A stretch of DNA of 64,000 bases from Halichondria panicea (GCF_963675165.1 NC_087384.1:4767182-4831181), one strand, 5' to 3'. Counted from the first letter of the stretch, positions 47,531-57,631 are shown. The notes: generated by a model from the sequence alone, not told the origin. Translations and numbers: made by a program.

Positions 47531-47932
47531 TGCTCTCCTAAAGATGCCGAAGCTATTTCGGAACAGGGAAGTACACATTCCCATGGAATTACCCATGACA
47601 AGGTTTTTGGTAGGTTGACCATAATTTCCAGTAGCGAAATAATTCCTCCCTCGTTTTCACAGCTGGTCAAACATCAGGCCAAAACAACATCCTCTTCTTC
47701 GCATTTTGTGGGCTCTTGGTTCTAGTTGCCATGGTTATCCTCTGGAAGATGTCTACAGGTCAAGGGCATAAAGCTCTCAAGAAAAGACCAAGTCCACCTG
47801 GCAATCTGTAAGTTGGCTACTACAGCAGACCAGTATATTCAGTTTTTAACACGATGCAGGTATCGACATGGGAACGAGGATGCACTCAGCCCGACACAGA
47901 ATACAACTAGTTCGCCTAGGAAACATTGTTGA
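43715..47932 (+). CDS. Single-pass cell-surface receptor with three Ig-like domains
   Basis: Seven exons: 43715-43772, 43877-44028, 44122-44263, 45508-45798, 47034-47357, 47663-47807 and 47860-47932. They are phase-consistent and give 394 aa. Exon 1 is a signal peptide (MSNTAVLSVIIFFTAFVSRG). Ig1 spans exons 2-3 (HGETLRLECG, NWTKK, GGEYGCQCSEGG). Ig2 is exon 4 (HGDTFDLTCIISGFP, GNVYVCEAESYFDG). Ig3 is exon 5 (SGQLTCTVQKSS, VSWFAKGVEI, ETDIGSYLCRLSS). Exon 6 carries the membrane helix NILFFAFCGLLVLVAMVILW, and a Ser/Pro-rich tail of about 40 aa ends PRKHC with no ITAM/ITIM or kinase. Phase-1 boundaries flank every Ig domain, the usual shuffling arrangement. No orthologue is recognised. A CA-rich compound microsatellite sits in the intron before the membrane exon. 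Confidence 0.85.
45824..45877 (+). repeat. Tandem duplication of about 26 bp
   Basis: The unit ACAACATCAATCAAATAATT with its short flanks occurs twice in a row in the intron after the Ig2 exon. Confidence 0.85.
46021..46100 (+). pseudogene. Relic of a duplicated Ig2 exon end
   Basis: GTGTGTGAAGCTGAGACGTA, then GGGAAACTG and GGCCCAGTTGAGAGAGGAAG, repeat the 3' part of the Ig2 exon (45722-45786) with indels. There is no intact frame and no donor. Confidence 0.75.
46552..46947. mobile_element. Pogo/Tigger-like MITE
   Basis: An element of about 396 bp with TA at both edges. The left end is CAGTAGAACCTCATAGAGCC and the right end reads inward as CCGTAGAACCTCGCTAATCC. The interior has a second imperfect inversion (GGTCTGGATT words). 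It is non-coding and lies in the Ig receptor intron. Confidence 0.75.
47416..47525. repeat. Compound CA/CACG microsatellite
   Basis: GCACATGCACACGAACGC is repeated, then grades into (CACG) and pure (CA)n, in the intron before the receptor membrane exon. Confidence 0.9.
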
Positions 47933-48175
47933 TGTACTTGCATGTACATATTTATATCTAGTCATATCACCGAGTCTTATATGCAATACTCAGAAGGTGC
48001 GATAAATTTTTTACTTGAGTCTTGGTGTTCACGAGAACTAGTGAAAGGATGACAACGGCATGAATGTATTATTATAGTGCTAGTATATAACTTATGACAA
48101 TAATGATATACATGTAGACTATCTGCTGATTTGGAGGTGGCCAAACCCGTTACTGCGTATAAAAAAATTTCTATT

Positions 48176-48625
48176 TCATGTCACTTTCCTACGTTGGCGG
48201 CCACTCCCTTTAGATCTAACTTTTGGCGAATCTGTTTCAGTATCCCCATCATCAATTGGTTTCAAGCGCTTCTCCCTTCGACAGCATTTGCAAACTACAC
48301 ATGCGACAAAAACAATTGTCACGGCAACGATAAGTGCTGTAACGATTGTAGCTAGTAGTATGGAGTTGGAGGGACCATCAACCGCTTCTTCTACAGGAGA
48401 TCTCAAATCTGGGTAAGTGGATCTTTAATAACGACACAACTAGAGGTGGATCAGCTAGACACCCTATAAGCGTATTTACAAAAATAACGGATAGATATAC
48501 AGATTTATTAGTAATACCAGCACTCCTATAACATTCTCACCAGGATCATTGTAAGCTTCTAAGGGTAACAGAGCAGGTATGATTACCAGAAGTCCCAAAC
48601 AAACTGTCCATGGTGTTTTTCTCAT
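48176..48625 (-). CDS. Small type I single-pass membrane protein, 105 aa
   Basis: Two minus-strand exons, 48625-48541 and 48408-48176, join in phase. Exon 1 encodes a signal peptide (MRKTPWTVCLGLLVIIPALL) ending near PLEAYNDP. Exon 2 gives a short acidic ectodomain (about 20 aa), the membrane helix SILLATIVTALIVAVTIVFV, a juxtamembrane Cys cluster (CVVCKCC, a likely palmitoylation site) with the basic stretch RREKR, and a Ser/Lys/Arg tail. There is no recognisable domain. It resembles the stalk, membrane and tail of a receptor without the ectodomain, so it could be a remnant or a small co-receptor. It is tail-to-tail with the Ig receptor and only 176 bp from the divergent ATG at 48802. Confidence 0.7.
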
Positions 48626-48801
48626 GCTGATCGATCATAGACTGGCAGGACACACCTATTGAGGTCCTCCCCCATTAAATGGGGGAGGGATGCACCAATG
48701 CGAGAGGCGGGGCTCACAAAGTTCAGTATATAATCTGCAGTGATGTGAGATTCTTTGTACAACAGTACTGTAGCGTTACGGTAGGTGAGCTGAAGCTTAA
48801 G
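48626..48801. promoter_or_regulatory. Short head-to-head promoter
   Basis: 176 bp separate the small membrane-protein start (-) from the ATG at 48802 (+). This is the shortest divergent interval in the window. Confidence 0.4.
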
Positions 48802-48904
48802 ATGGCTACTCCTGATCCTTTGACTCCGCCTGTCCAGCAGATTCCTGCGGAAGTTGCAGCCATTAGTACTGGAGAAAATGAGCAAGAAGAAAGGCAGCAA
48901 GAAG
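48802..48904 (+). CDS. Candidate first exon: CARD-metalloprotease gene or a 59-aa peptide
   Basis: ATG at 48802 opens MATPDPLTPPVQQIPAEVAA and continues to an acidic QEERQQE, then a donor GTAATA at 48905, phase 1. Two continuations fit. (a) Exon 57632 has a phase-1 acceptor (CTTTTTAG) and reads APVAKVMDCEEESK, which makes this the N-terminus of the CARD-like gene across an 8.7-kb intron. (b) Exon 49352-49428 after TCTCTGCAG also fits in phase and gives a 59-aa peptide ending in a hydrophobic tail (QIVYLAFSLFVSLIS, stop). Both could be real as alternative transcripts. No known motif is present. Confidence 0.45.
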
Positions 48905-50063
48905 GTAATAATACATGTGCATTTTATACATGCATGATTATACTATTTTGACATGCAGAATTTACTGAATGTTATTAAACGCCAACATTAAAGCTATACA
49001 TGTACAGTCTATTCCGGCTCTCTAGCTGAAGTACGGCCACCTGGATATACCGTATTATTTTGGCTTTGCACGGATTGCTAGCTATTATAATTAAGTTACT
49101 GTAGAAAACTCGCCCTGAAATGCGGCCACTCGCTATTCCGTATACTGGCCAGTACTGGCTGAGGGGTGGATCTATAGGGAAAATCACAAAACATTTTTTA
49201 AAAAAAAGGTCAACTGTTTTTCAATGCTCTGTACGTGTAGCTAGCTATTAGTAAAACCAGTAGGTTTTACATAGGATTGGCAGTGGGTTTGCCCGTGTTT
49301 AGCAATATTTCAATTATTTTGACTCATGTTCAAACTGTTCTATCTCTGCAGGGAAAGGTCACATCAAGGAACTGGCTAGACAGATAGTTTATTTAGCCTT
49401 TTCTCTCTTTGTATCTCTCATTTCATAATCCATGAACATTTTAATGAATGAATATTGTCATTTTAAAAATTGCACTATTTCTACGTTTCACCGCTCTTTG
49501 TCTGACTGACTAAGTAAGTAAGTAAGTAAGTAAGTAAGTTTCTTGCCCAGCATTTGCTCCAAGTACAGCCATCTCCAGGACATTCTGCACAGGGTTTCCA
49601 AACGACTACAACCTGGATTACAAAGCGCTTCTTCAGATTTGCGATTGCTTCCACGAGGCAGATGACCTCTCAGTCTCTATTTCTCTTATACCTAGACAAT
49701 TCCGCCATCTTTGTGGCCAATTAATAATAGATAGGCGTGGCTAATAAACCGTGCGCCTAAAATCAGTGCAGCAGTGCTTTTCCAGAGCCTGAGGTGTTGC
49801 TTTTCTTCACACTGTTCCTCTAGCTCCCTTTCTCTGACAGGCATGCTATATGCACTGGCTAGATATCATGCTCTTAAAATGGCTGTCATTTAATTAATAC
49901 TGATTCGCAAATTCAACATATCAAGCAATAATATTATTACTCATTACTATATTCGAGAAGATATCTGATTAGTCCTGTCTTCTCTTCTTGAACTTCTGTA
50001 CTGCCTCTTGACGTTCCACTTATGCATGTCATGATACGTAAACTGTACTGAAAAAGAAAGGGA

Positions 50064-50611
50064 ATCCGACTAGAAAAACATTTGCAATGTGAAAAATTGC
50101 TAGGATTGGCCAGGGGAACCACAAAAAAGCGTGGGAACAAGAAATCAGACGAGAGCATAACTCCAATCCGTTACAACGTCATGAACATGTACAATACATA
50201 GTATATTAAATAATAGACTGTGTTCCAGATCCATCTATCAGCTTCCATCCACCACATCATTCCATGCAGGTCACCAGTACGGTCCGTGCATGTTACTATA
50301 TACGCATGGATGGACTGTGTGTATACATGTGCTCAACACTGCATGTATTAGGAACATCAATTCATCACAAATCGCCCCACATTCCAAAATGGATGTATAA
50401 TAAATATATATAGGGATTGGTCATCACTCCACCAGTAAAAATTGCGTGGCATATTGGCTGGGAAAACATGGGAAAACTACCAGTACATGTGATTGACGTT
50501 GTAACGGATTGGAGTTATGCTCTCGTCTGATTTCTTGTTCCCACGCTTTTTTGTGGTTCCCCTGGCCAATCCTAGCAATTTTTCACATTGCAAATGTTTT
50601 TCTAGTCGGAT
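50064..50611. mobile_element. 548-bp element with perfect 118-bp inverted arms
   Basis: Left arm 50064-50181 (ATCCGACTAGAAAAACATTT...) and right arm 50494-50611 are exact reverse complements by my reading. They flank 312 bp of unrelated sequence. A diverged copy of one arm lies at about 57466-57575. It has no coding capacity and is a MITE or foldback element. Confidence 0.85.
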
Positions 50612-51609
50612 ATTTTTAAGTTCTGAGGTGATATGTATATGTATATAGATCTATTTTTGTGTTTCCTGCATGCATGACTCATTGAGAATTCTCAGTCATG
50701 CTCCAGAGGAGGTTCGACAGGGTCAAAATATCAAGGATAATGACACTAGAAAATTATTGCGTACTGCTTCCTGACCTTTGGAGCACTTAACACACATAAC
50801 ACTATTTTTTTATCCGTTTGAAGAAATTAAACAAGTTGCACTTGTTGCACTCGGAAATCTGTCTCCAAAATCAACTTTAACCCATTAGGCACCCATTACC
50901 AGTAAAAACAATGTACTTAAAAATTAATAACTAAGAGGCATTGGAGCATAGCCCCAATAAAAAATCAAAACAATGTATGGAAACTAAAGTCTGCACGCAC
51001 CTTGTATAAGAAGCTTTTTTTTATGTAAAAGATCTAAGCAACGTCTTTGAAGGCTGTTAATGCTTGTAAGCACTGCTATACTTCATGCGTTTCCTGAAAG
51101 CGTTGGTGAAAGGTGTAGAGTTCAAAAGAATTTTTTGCTTCCTACTGATTACGATTAGCCTCGATCCCAGGCCGAGTTTTCGCTTTTATAACAGTTAGGC
51201 GAACAACTAGGCCTGGTACTAGTGTCTACATGCGCATGCGTCAAATTTTCATTGTGTTTGTGGTCGGAAAAAATATCAATAATTGACACAGAATGAGTAC
51301 ACAAAAGATGCACATAGGGAGCTGCTTCACAAGGACCTGGGGAGTTGCCAGTTGTGCTGCAGCACGATTACAGTGACCCAGGGAAACTTCAGGATGATAG
51401 AACGCCTTTAAATTACGTTTTAAGAAGGTTTAGCATGCTGTTGGACCTCTCTGATTCTAGGTCCCAACTCGTAACTCAGGTAAATTTTGCTTGAGAAAAC
51501 ATAGATTCTTTTGATGGCTCTGAGCTACCCAGCAACACTCGAACGAGCAGATCATACTCCAGTCCTGTGAGTATAGGACAAGATTAAAAAGAAACCGAAG
51601 ACGGTTAAA

Positions 51610-52440
51610 CCATAGATTGAGTAGAGAGGGATTGGAAACGAGGTACCCTCGAAGTACCATCCGTGTTTCCACACGGTTTTAATCAAGGCTTACCCAACGT
51701 GGGGTCTAAACATGAATAATTCATGAGAATTGTTTTTGCTGTCTGCAAAAAGTCCACGAGCAGTTCTGCTGCTAAACGTCAACTTTATCAAATACTTGTG
51801 GCCATTTGGGACACAGCATACTACTTAGTGACACAACCTTAGCTATATCATAGTAGCTAAACTAACACAAGCATGAAAAATTGTTCTGTGTTAGACTAGC
51901 TACTTCACGACAATCAAGATTGTATTTTCACATGAACGAAGCCAACAACGAACTACTAGCTGGTTTTCTTTTTACTTGTGAGCTAGTTTTAATCATAGAT
52001 AGAGTAGAAAGGGATTGGAAACGGAAGTGATTCACGTGATGTTTTACAATGAAGTCTATACGTAGTGGTCTGGGACCATCCGTGTATCTCCTCATAACTC
52101 CCGCAAAAGCCCGAGAAACTTATTGTGTCCAATGCATACATCTCAGAGCTACCCCAGTACTGAATCACATACCCCCTGATAGTAGGTATCAATTGGAAAT
52201 ATAATCTCGATTGTTGGGAAGTAGCTATAGAGGTACACAGAGCTAGCTTTTTCATGTTCGTGTTCCTATAGAACCTACGATATAGCTAAGGCTGTGTAAC
52301 TAAAATAGTGTCCTGTGTCCCAAATGGCCTCAAGTATGAGATGAAAGTTGATGTTTAGCAGCAGAACTGCTCGTGGACTTCTTACAGAGAACAAAACAAT
52401 TCTCATGAATAATTCATGTTTAGCCCTCGTGTTAAAAAGT
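51610..52440. repeat. Two broken, inverted copies of the 490-bp TIR element
   Basis: 51610-51890 and about 51993-52437 both begin with a form of TAGA...AGGGATTGGAAACG and carry blocks such as CATGAATAATTCATG, AGCAGAACTGCTCGTGGA, TGTCCCAAATGG and ATATAGCTAAGG. They are opposite in orientation, so the common blocks form a large inverted repeat. The intact relative is at 55623-56109. Confidence 0.7.
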
Positions 52441-52680
52441 AAAACCTCGATGGTTTAATAGACCTAGCAAACAAACAAGAGCAAATTGCAGCTGCATACA
52501 GTGGTGGGCGGGTCTGGTCAAAGTTCATGGCTTCCAGCTAGCTCATGTAACTCTACAGTACTACTGCTAGTTCTATACCTCTGTAACTGTTCTAACTGCA
52601 TAGTCTAAGGCTGTGAGAGCAAGCTAACTGTCTCCACTGAAGTTCAAATGACTGTTTTGCTGTTTTTGCAGTAAATAATT

Positions 52681-52799
52681 CAGTTGTTGACTGGTTGCCT
52701 AGTAATTATGGCTTATTAATAAACAACCTCAGCCTCGGGCTGCGCCCTCGGTATTGGTTGTTTATAAGCCATAATTATTAGTCAACCAGTCAATAACTG
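52681..52799. repeat. 119-bp near-palindrome
   Basis: The left arm CAGTTGTTGACTGGTTGCCT and the right arm, inverted, CAGTTATTGACTGGTTGACT continue through TAATTATGGCTTAT and AACAACC to a centre at about GCCTCGGGCTGCGCCCTCGG. The whole would fold into one hairpin. Confidence 0.85.
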
Positions 52800-53506
52800 T
52801 AACTTATATTATTATTATACTGGTCAAATATTATTGTTGTAAATTGTAAATTGTACAACAACAAGCTAGCTATGAGGGCCAGAGCGTGCTATCACTTATC
52901 GATATTGATATTGGATTCTGTGGTAGATCGGATATAGTGTCATGAATGTGATTATCCTTTAACCATTAATATTACCTGCCGAGTTATTCTTACACAAAAT
53001 TTCAATCTCTGCATGCTACCTAGCCACAGATTTTCTCAACAAGCTCGCACCCAATTTTGGCCTTTTTTCCACATTGGTAACCCAACCCAGACACACCCAG
53101 AACCCTAGTCAAACTCCTCCTCTTTTGCAAACAATGGTTGGGACGTGCTGAGAATCCTTGATGGTTTTCGACAACCTCAAAGTAGTTGTGGAACTGCAGG
53201 ACACTTATATCAGAAAATGATGAGGTTGGACCAAATTTAGTGTATACATCAGCTACTCACCAAACGACGTCTCGATCGGGGGTACGGAAACCTTAACAGT
53301 GCCGTACAGGGTTAATATTTCCCATACACGTTTCGGTGTTGGTACACGCTAAAACACAGGTGAAAAATCGCTTTACTATACATGCGTCGATTTTAGCAAT
53401 AATTTTTTGTACGCTGTCTGTGACCTTTCTGATGGACCAGTGCTTGTCCACGCGTTTATGACTCAAAATCGAGTCAATGCGTTGTGGGGTTAACAATAAT
53501 TATATT

Positions 53507-53793
53507 GAGCAGATGGTCAAATCTCCACTATATATTATATAGGAATGGAGTGTATGCATGCAAGTATGGTGTGTCGTGTGAAGCCATCAAAGGACACCAT
53601 GCTTGCATGCATGCATATACAGAGAGAGAGTGCATCCATGCCTGCAGCAAATTGATGCATGCATGCATTGTTTTAAATATATGGCACACCTGTTGTTTGT
53701 GCCACTGCATGAATATCAACACAATAATCATATCTGATCCACCCCTTTTGAAGCTGAGCCGTCACCAGTATGGGGTGATTATCATGCATTGAC
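53507..53793 (+). repeat. Dispersed 290-bp repeat, copy 1
   Basis: Starts GAGCAGATGGTCAAATCTCC and contains TGGCACACCTGTTGTTTGTG and GATCCACCCCTTTT. It is repeated in the same orientation at 55030-55318 with divergence in the middle. Confidence 0.8.
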
Positions 53794-53918
53794 ACACTTG
53801 GTATGAATAGTAAAAAAAATGTTCCCCCCTTTAAATAGTGGAGTTGCAGAAGTTGAGAGTACATGTACATGCATGCATGTTATTACTATATACGTCTATA
53901 CCGGTATGTGTCACTACA

Positions 53919-53976
53919 CGTATATATGTCACTATATATAAAGCTGCCGTATATATGTCACTATATATAAAGCTGC
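53919..53976 (+). repeat. 29-bp tandem duplication
   Basis: CGTATATATGTCACTATATA plus AAGCTGC occurs twice in direct succession. Confidence 0.9.
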
Positions 53977-54645
53977 ATGGGGCTGCATACTATAATTATA
54001 ATGCTATATATAATAATTATGCCTCGAGGCGTAGCCGCACGAGGACTGTCTGTGTGCATGTTGTCTGTCTTTGCAGATCCACCCCTTTTTTTATTTATTG
54101 ACAGGAAATGCAAAATATTTATTTTAAACTTCGATCTACATTGTTCATTGTCAACAATTGCAAACAACATAACATTATACAAAGCAAACTAATTACCTAC
54201 ATCTACAACACTCTTGAGCGAAAGCAAAACATGGCGAGAGGCATTATCACTCGTCATGCCTCAATTCCAGGTCACTCTTAATTAGGGGCTGAAATCGAGG
54301 GTGAAACCCATACATACATACTTACTGGTATTGCATGGCATCAGGAATATATATGCATGAAGGGGAGTATGATTTATACACACCATAATCATACACACCA
54401 TTATACACACCATATAAATTTGTTGTTGTCTCTCTAGCTATAGGTCACAAACACTTGTATAGTATTAACGTAAACTGTGTGGTTTGACATGACAATGTAT
54501 GGCTAAGGTAGGCTATACAATCAGAAACATGTGCTTGCGCAATACATATAAATTAACCACACTGTTTTGATTGCGGTTGTACAACAGCCACTTGAGATGT
54601 GGGCATTTTACACACAAGTATGACAGAGTCAGATACCATGCATAT

Positions 54646-54842
54646 TACTAGAATATTTTGCGGGTGAAAAACCTTTGCGAATGAGCCAAATCAGCAGAAA
54701 ATTTGACCCTTTGCGATCTAACTATTGCGTTCTGGAAAGGATCATGTGTATTTACTAGTAATATTTTAGGTTTTGCGGATTTTATTGTTGCGAATTGATC
54801 AACCCTCGCAAAGTTTGATGCTCTTAAAAACATTCTACAGTA
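54646..54842. mobile_element. Inverted copy of the ATTACTAGAAT MITE
   Basis: Reverse-complement homologue of 9837-10032, with the same terminal TTACTAGAAT and the shared TTTGCGAATGAGCCAAATCA block. Confidence 0.75.
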
Positions 54843-55029
54843 ACAACACATTTGTATGGGCTGTATAATATTATAGTAGTTGCTTTACTCCCCTTCATGT
54901 ACTCCTGATGGCATGCATGCATGGTTATATACTTGTCCGCGTGCCAGCCATGAACTCATGACTTGCATTGCAATAGCTTGATGGCAATGAACACTATTGT
55001 CACGTGTCAGAGTTTATAACTTGAATAAT

Positions 55030-55318
55030 GAGCAGACGGTCAAATCTCCACTATAATTATATAGAACTGAGTGCATGCATGCATGGTCTGTGGTGTGCTA
55101 AAGCCCATTAAAGCACACGCATGCACACAAACATCTGAAAACTGTTCCATGCATGCAGAGGGAGTGCAGCTAATTTTGATGGTTATAAGATTATGGCACA
55201 CCTGTTGTTTGTGCCACTGCATGAATATCAACACATTCACTATAACGTTTGATCCACCCCTTTTTGAAGCTGAACTGTCACCATAATATGGGGATGAATT
55301 GATTATCATTGCACTTGC
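55030..55318 (+). repeat. Dispersed 290-bp repeat, copy 2
   Basis: Direct homologue of 53507-53793. The first 40 bp and last 120 bp are well conserved, and the middle is rich in GCATGC words. Confidence 0.8.
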
Positions 55319-55532
55319 AGGGCCTTAGCCACCAGTCTGGTCAGACCACTTTTTTGAGACAAATAGGCAATGGTGGTGGTCACTATACTGTAAACACATA
55401 ATGGACAAAAGGGGCGGGGCTGCCCACATGCCACACTCACACTCTCATCACTGGCATCACTCTCATTACTGGCGTTACTCTCATCGCTGGCGTCAAGCAC
55501 CGACAATCCCACATGTATACACGTGATTATAA

Positions 55533-55609
55533 TAATGCCTCATGTAATGTGGATCCAAGAAAGTAATATATTATATTACTTTCTTGAATCCACTTTTCAT
55601 GAGGCATTA
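55533..55609. repeat. 77-bp palindrome
   Basis: TAATGCCTCATG...AAGAAAGTAATATA is followed directly by its near-perfect inverse ending CATGAGGCATTA. The arms are about 37 bp with almost no loop. Confidence 0.9.
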
Positions 55610-55622
55610 ATCATGCATATAT

Positions 55623-56109
55623 ATAGATTGAAGGGAGAGGGATTGGCAACGGAGGCAGTTCACGTGATGCTTTTACGTTGAGTGTACACAGATGGGCCTG
55701 AAACCTCTAAAACTCCCGCGAAAACCCGGTAAACTTATGCATGCTTCTCAAAGACCCCTCCAAAACTTAAACAAATGCCCCCGATGGTAGGCACGGTATC
55801 ATTTGGAAAACATAATCATGATTGTCGTGAATTAAGTAGCTAGAGGTACACAAAGCACGTTTTCATGCTATACCACCTATGATATAGCTAAGGTTGTGTT
55901 GCTAAGTAGTGTGCTGTGTCCCAAATGGCCATAAGCATGCGATTAAGTTTAACAGCAAAACTGCTCGTAGACTTTTTACAGACAGCAATGTTCATGAATT
56001 TTTATGTTTAGACTCCCACGTTAGGAGTACGCCTAGATTAAAACCGCGGGGGAAACACGGATGGCACCGGTAGTGCACCCCGCTGCCAATCCCTCTCTCT
56101 TCAATCTAT
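55623..56109. mobile_element. 487-bp TIR element (complete copy)
   Basis: Left end ATAGATTGAAGGGAGAGGGA and right end, inverted, ATAGATTGAAGAGAGAGGGA form inverted repeats of about 30 bp, continuing into TTGGCAACGG / TTGGCAGCGG. The interior is non-coding. Fragmentary relatives lie at 51610-52440. Confidence 0.85.
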
Positions 56110-56119
56110 GCATTAACCA

Positions 56120-56531
56120 TGTACCTGAGTATATTGCTCATCTTTTGAGCTTCAATGGAAGTCTGGGCTACTAGTAAGTTCTGAGAAATACTGCATTTTA
56201 TTGTTTTTTGGTGGCAAATATGCTAGGAATACAACTTTCGATTTTATGCTAGTTAAGGTCTGATTTTTGAGAAGGATGTACTACAATAGTCATTTGAACT
56301 AACTTACAGGAGCTAAACAAGCCCCAAAAGTCATAAAAAGCACTGTTTTTGACAAGATGCTAGATTGCTAGATAAGATGCTAGATTGCTCTAGCAAAGAA
56401 GAGGCTAGCCTAACTCCTGTAAGTTAGTACAGATGAAAACAAAAAACAACAAAAATGCAGTATTTCTCAGAACTTACTAGTAGCCCAGACTTCCGTTGAA
56501 GCTCAAAAGATGAGCAATATACTCAGGTACA
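56120..56531. repeat. Foldback element, arms of about 90 bp
   Basis: The arm at 56120-56210 (TGTACCTGAGTATATTGCTC) is inverted at about 56440-56531. Inside is a second inversion, AACTAACTTACAGGAG / CTCCTGTAAGTTAG. The nested inversions suggest one large hairpin. Confidence 0.85.
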
Positions 56532-56854
56532 TACACAACAAATTTCAGATCTTAACTCAAACAAATAAGCTACTTCTATTCCTAACATATTTTCGGAAGT
56601 ACACATCTTCAGACAGCAATTTTATACTGATGATGTCATGTGATGTAACAGGTGGTGGTCCAATGGAAGCGCCAATAGTTGAACTTTCAGTACCTACACT
56701 CAAATAGATCATATCACTTTTACTTTAGAAGATATGCCACAAAATGTAAAAAATGTGTACCAAAAAAATTCTACTCTCTTTGGTTGTTGCACTGTAGTAT
56801 TCCGTTGTCAAGTAATTGTAGTGTAGTCAAGCGGTTTGCGCATGCACACTAGTC

Positions 56855-56985
56855 TAGACACTGTTTTGTCAGTGTCCATGTGATTTAGAAGCCTCAGGTA
56901 CTACCCTCGCTACACTCGGGATACTAAATCAGTGCCTTTGGGCTTCTAAATCCCATAGACACCCTCCAAAACAGTGTCTAACTCT
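56855..56985. repeat. Palindromic repeat around CTAGACACTGTTTT
   Basis: TAGACACTGTTTT near 56857 is mirrored by AAAACAGTGTCTA near 56970, with GATTTAGAAGCC / GGCTTCTAAATC inside. The arms are imperfect, about 50 bp each. Confidence 0.75.
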
Positions 56986-57631
56986 ATTGTATAGAACATT
57001 GAAGTGCAAACCCTCGGTGTTAATTTGAGGTTTGCGAGTCTACAGCCTCGAGTCAAAGCCGTGTGTACATCTAGGCCAATGCAGGTTCGAGCTTTTTAGC
57101 TTCTTAGCTTTTGCTCGCTTTTACTCGAAAACGAAGCTTTAATCAAAATATGCCAAATTTAAAACTACTACCACAGTATAAACACAGACAGGTGAGTAGA
57201 CTCAGAATACACAGACACACTATAACCCGTGGCGCCACGTGTTAATTAATGGTTCTGCATGCATGTTCTGTAACATGGGGCAATCGTTTTAATGTTAACT
57301 TGAAGTTGTTTAACTAGCTTTATGCTCACAGCATTGTAGTTGCTCTGCAACATATACTGTAATCGACTGTATATACATGCATGTGTATAGGGAAGAGAAC
57401 ATCACCCTATACCAGCAATGTGTTAATGAAAAAACTACCAGCGAAAAAATTTTAACGTACATATGAATGACGTTGTAACAGACCTATACTCTTGTCCGCT
57501 TTCTTGTTTCTACGCTTTTTAGTGTTTCCCCCGGCCAATCCTAGTAATTTTTCACATTGTAAAGGTTTTTGTGGGTTAACTAATACATTGTATAACATTA
57601 ATGTGATAACATATAATTTTCTGCTTTTTAG

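Larger units (their letters stand above)
48905..57631. other. 8.7-kb repeat-dense stretch with no supported coding exon beyond 49428
   Basis: This is probably a single large intron of the CARD-like gene. It contains a MITE remnant (about 49006-49170), an AAGT tetranucleotide run (about 49511-49540), a 548-bp element with perfect 118-bp arms, copies of a 490-bp TIR element, several foldbacks and palindromes, and a repeated 290-bp block. An open stretch at about 49562-49743 (reading STAISRTFCTGFPNDY) follows an AG but has no defensible phase or donor, so I do not call it. Confidence 0.6.

Noticed and set aside
47544-47602. Possible extra exon of the Ig receptor (DAEAISEQGSTHSHG)
   Set aside because: The acceptor phase fits, but the donor leaves phase 0 while the membrane exon needs phase 1, so including it destroys the membrane helix frame.
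49562-49743. Open stretch reading STAISRTFCTGFPNDYNLDY
   Set aside because: It has no donor, its phase disagrees with neighbouring candidate exons, and no domain is recognised. It may be chance or a dead exon.
54020-54060. CCTCGAGGCGTAGCCGCACG word, also near 15250, 44645 and 46527, considered a regulatory element
   Set aside because: The copies are associated with repeat ends and AT-rich flanks, so a MITE terminus is the simpler explanation.
53480-55320. Repeated blocks considered as a CRISPR-like or satellite array
   Set aside because: There are only two copies, with no regular spacers, in an animal genome; they are better explained as dispersed repeats.
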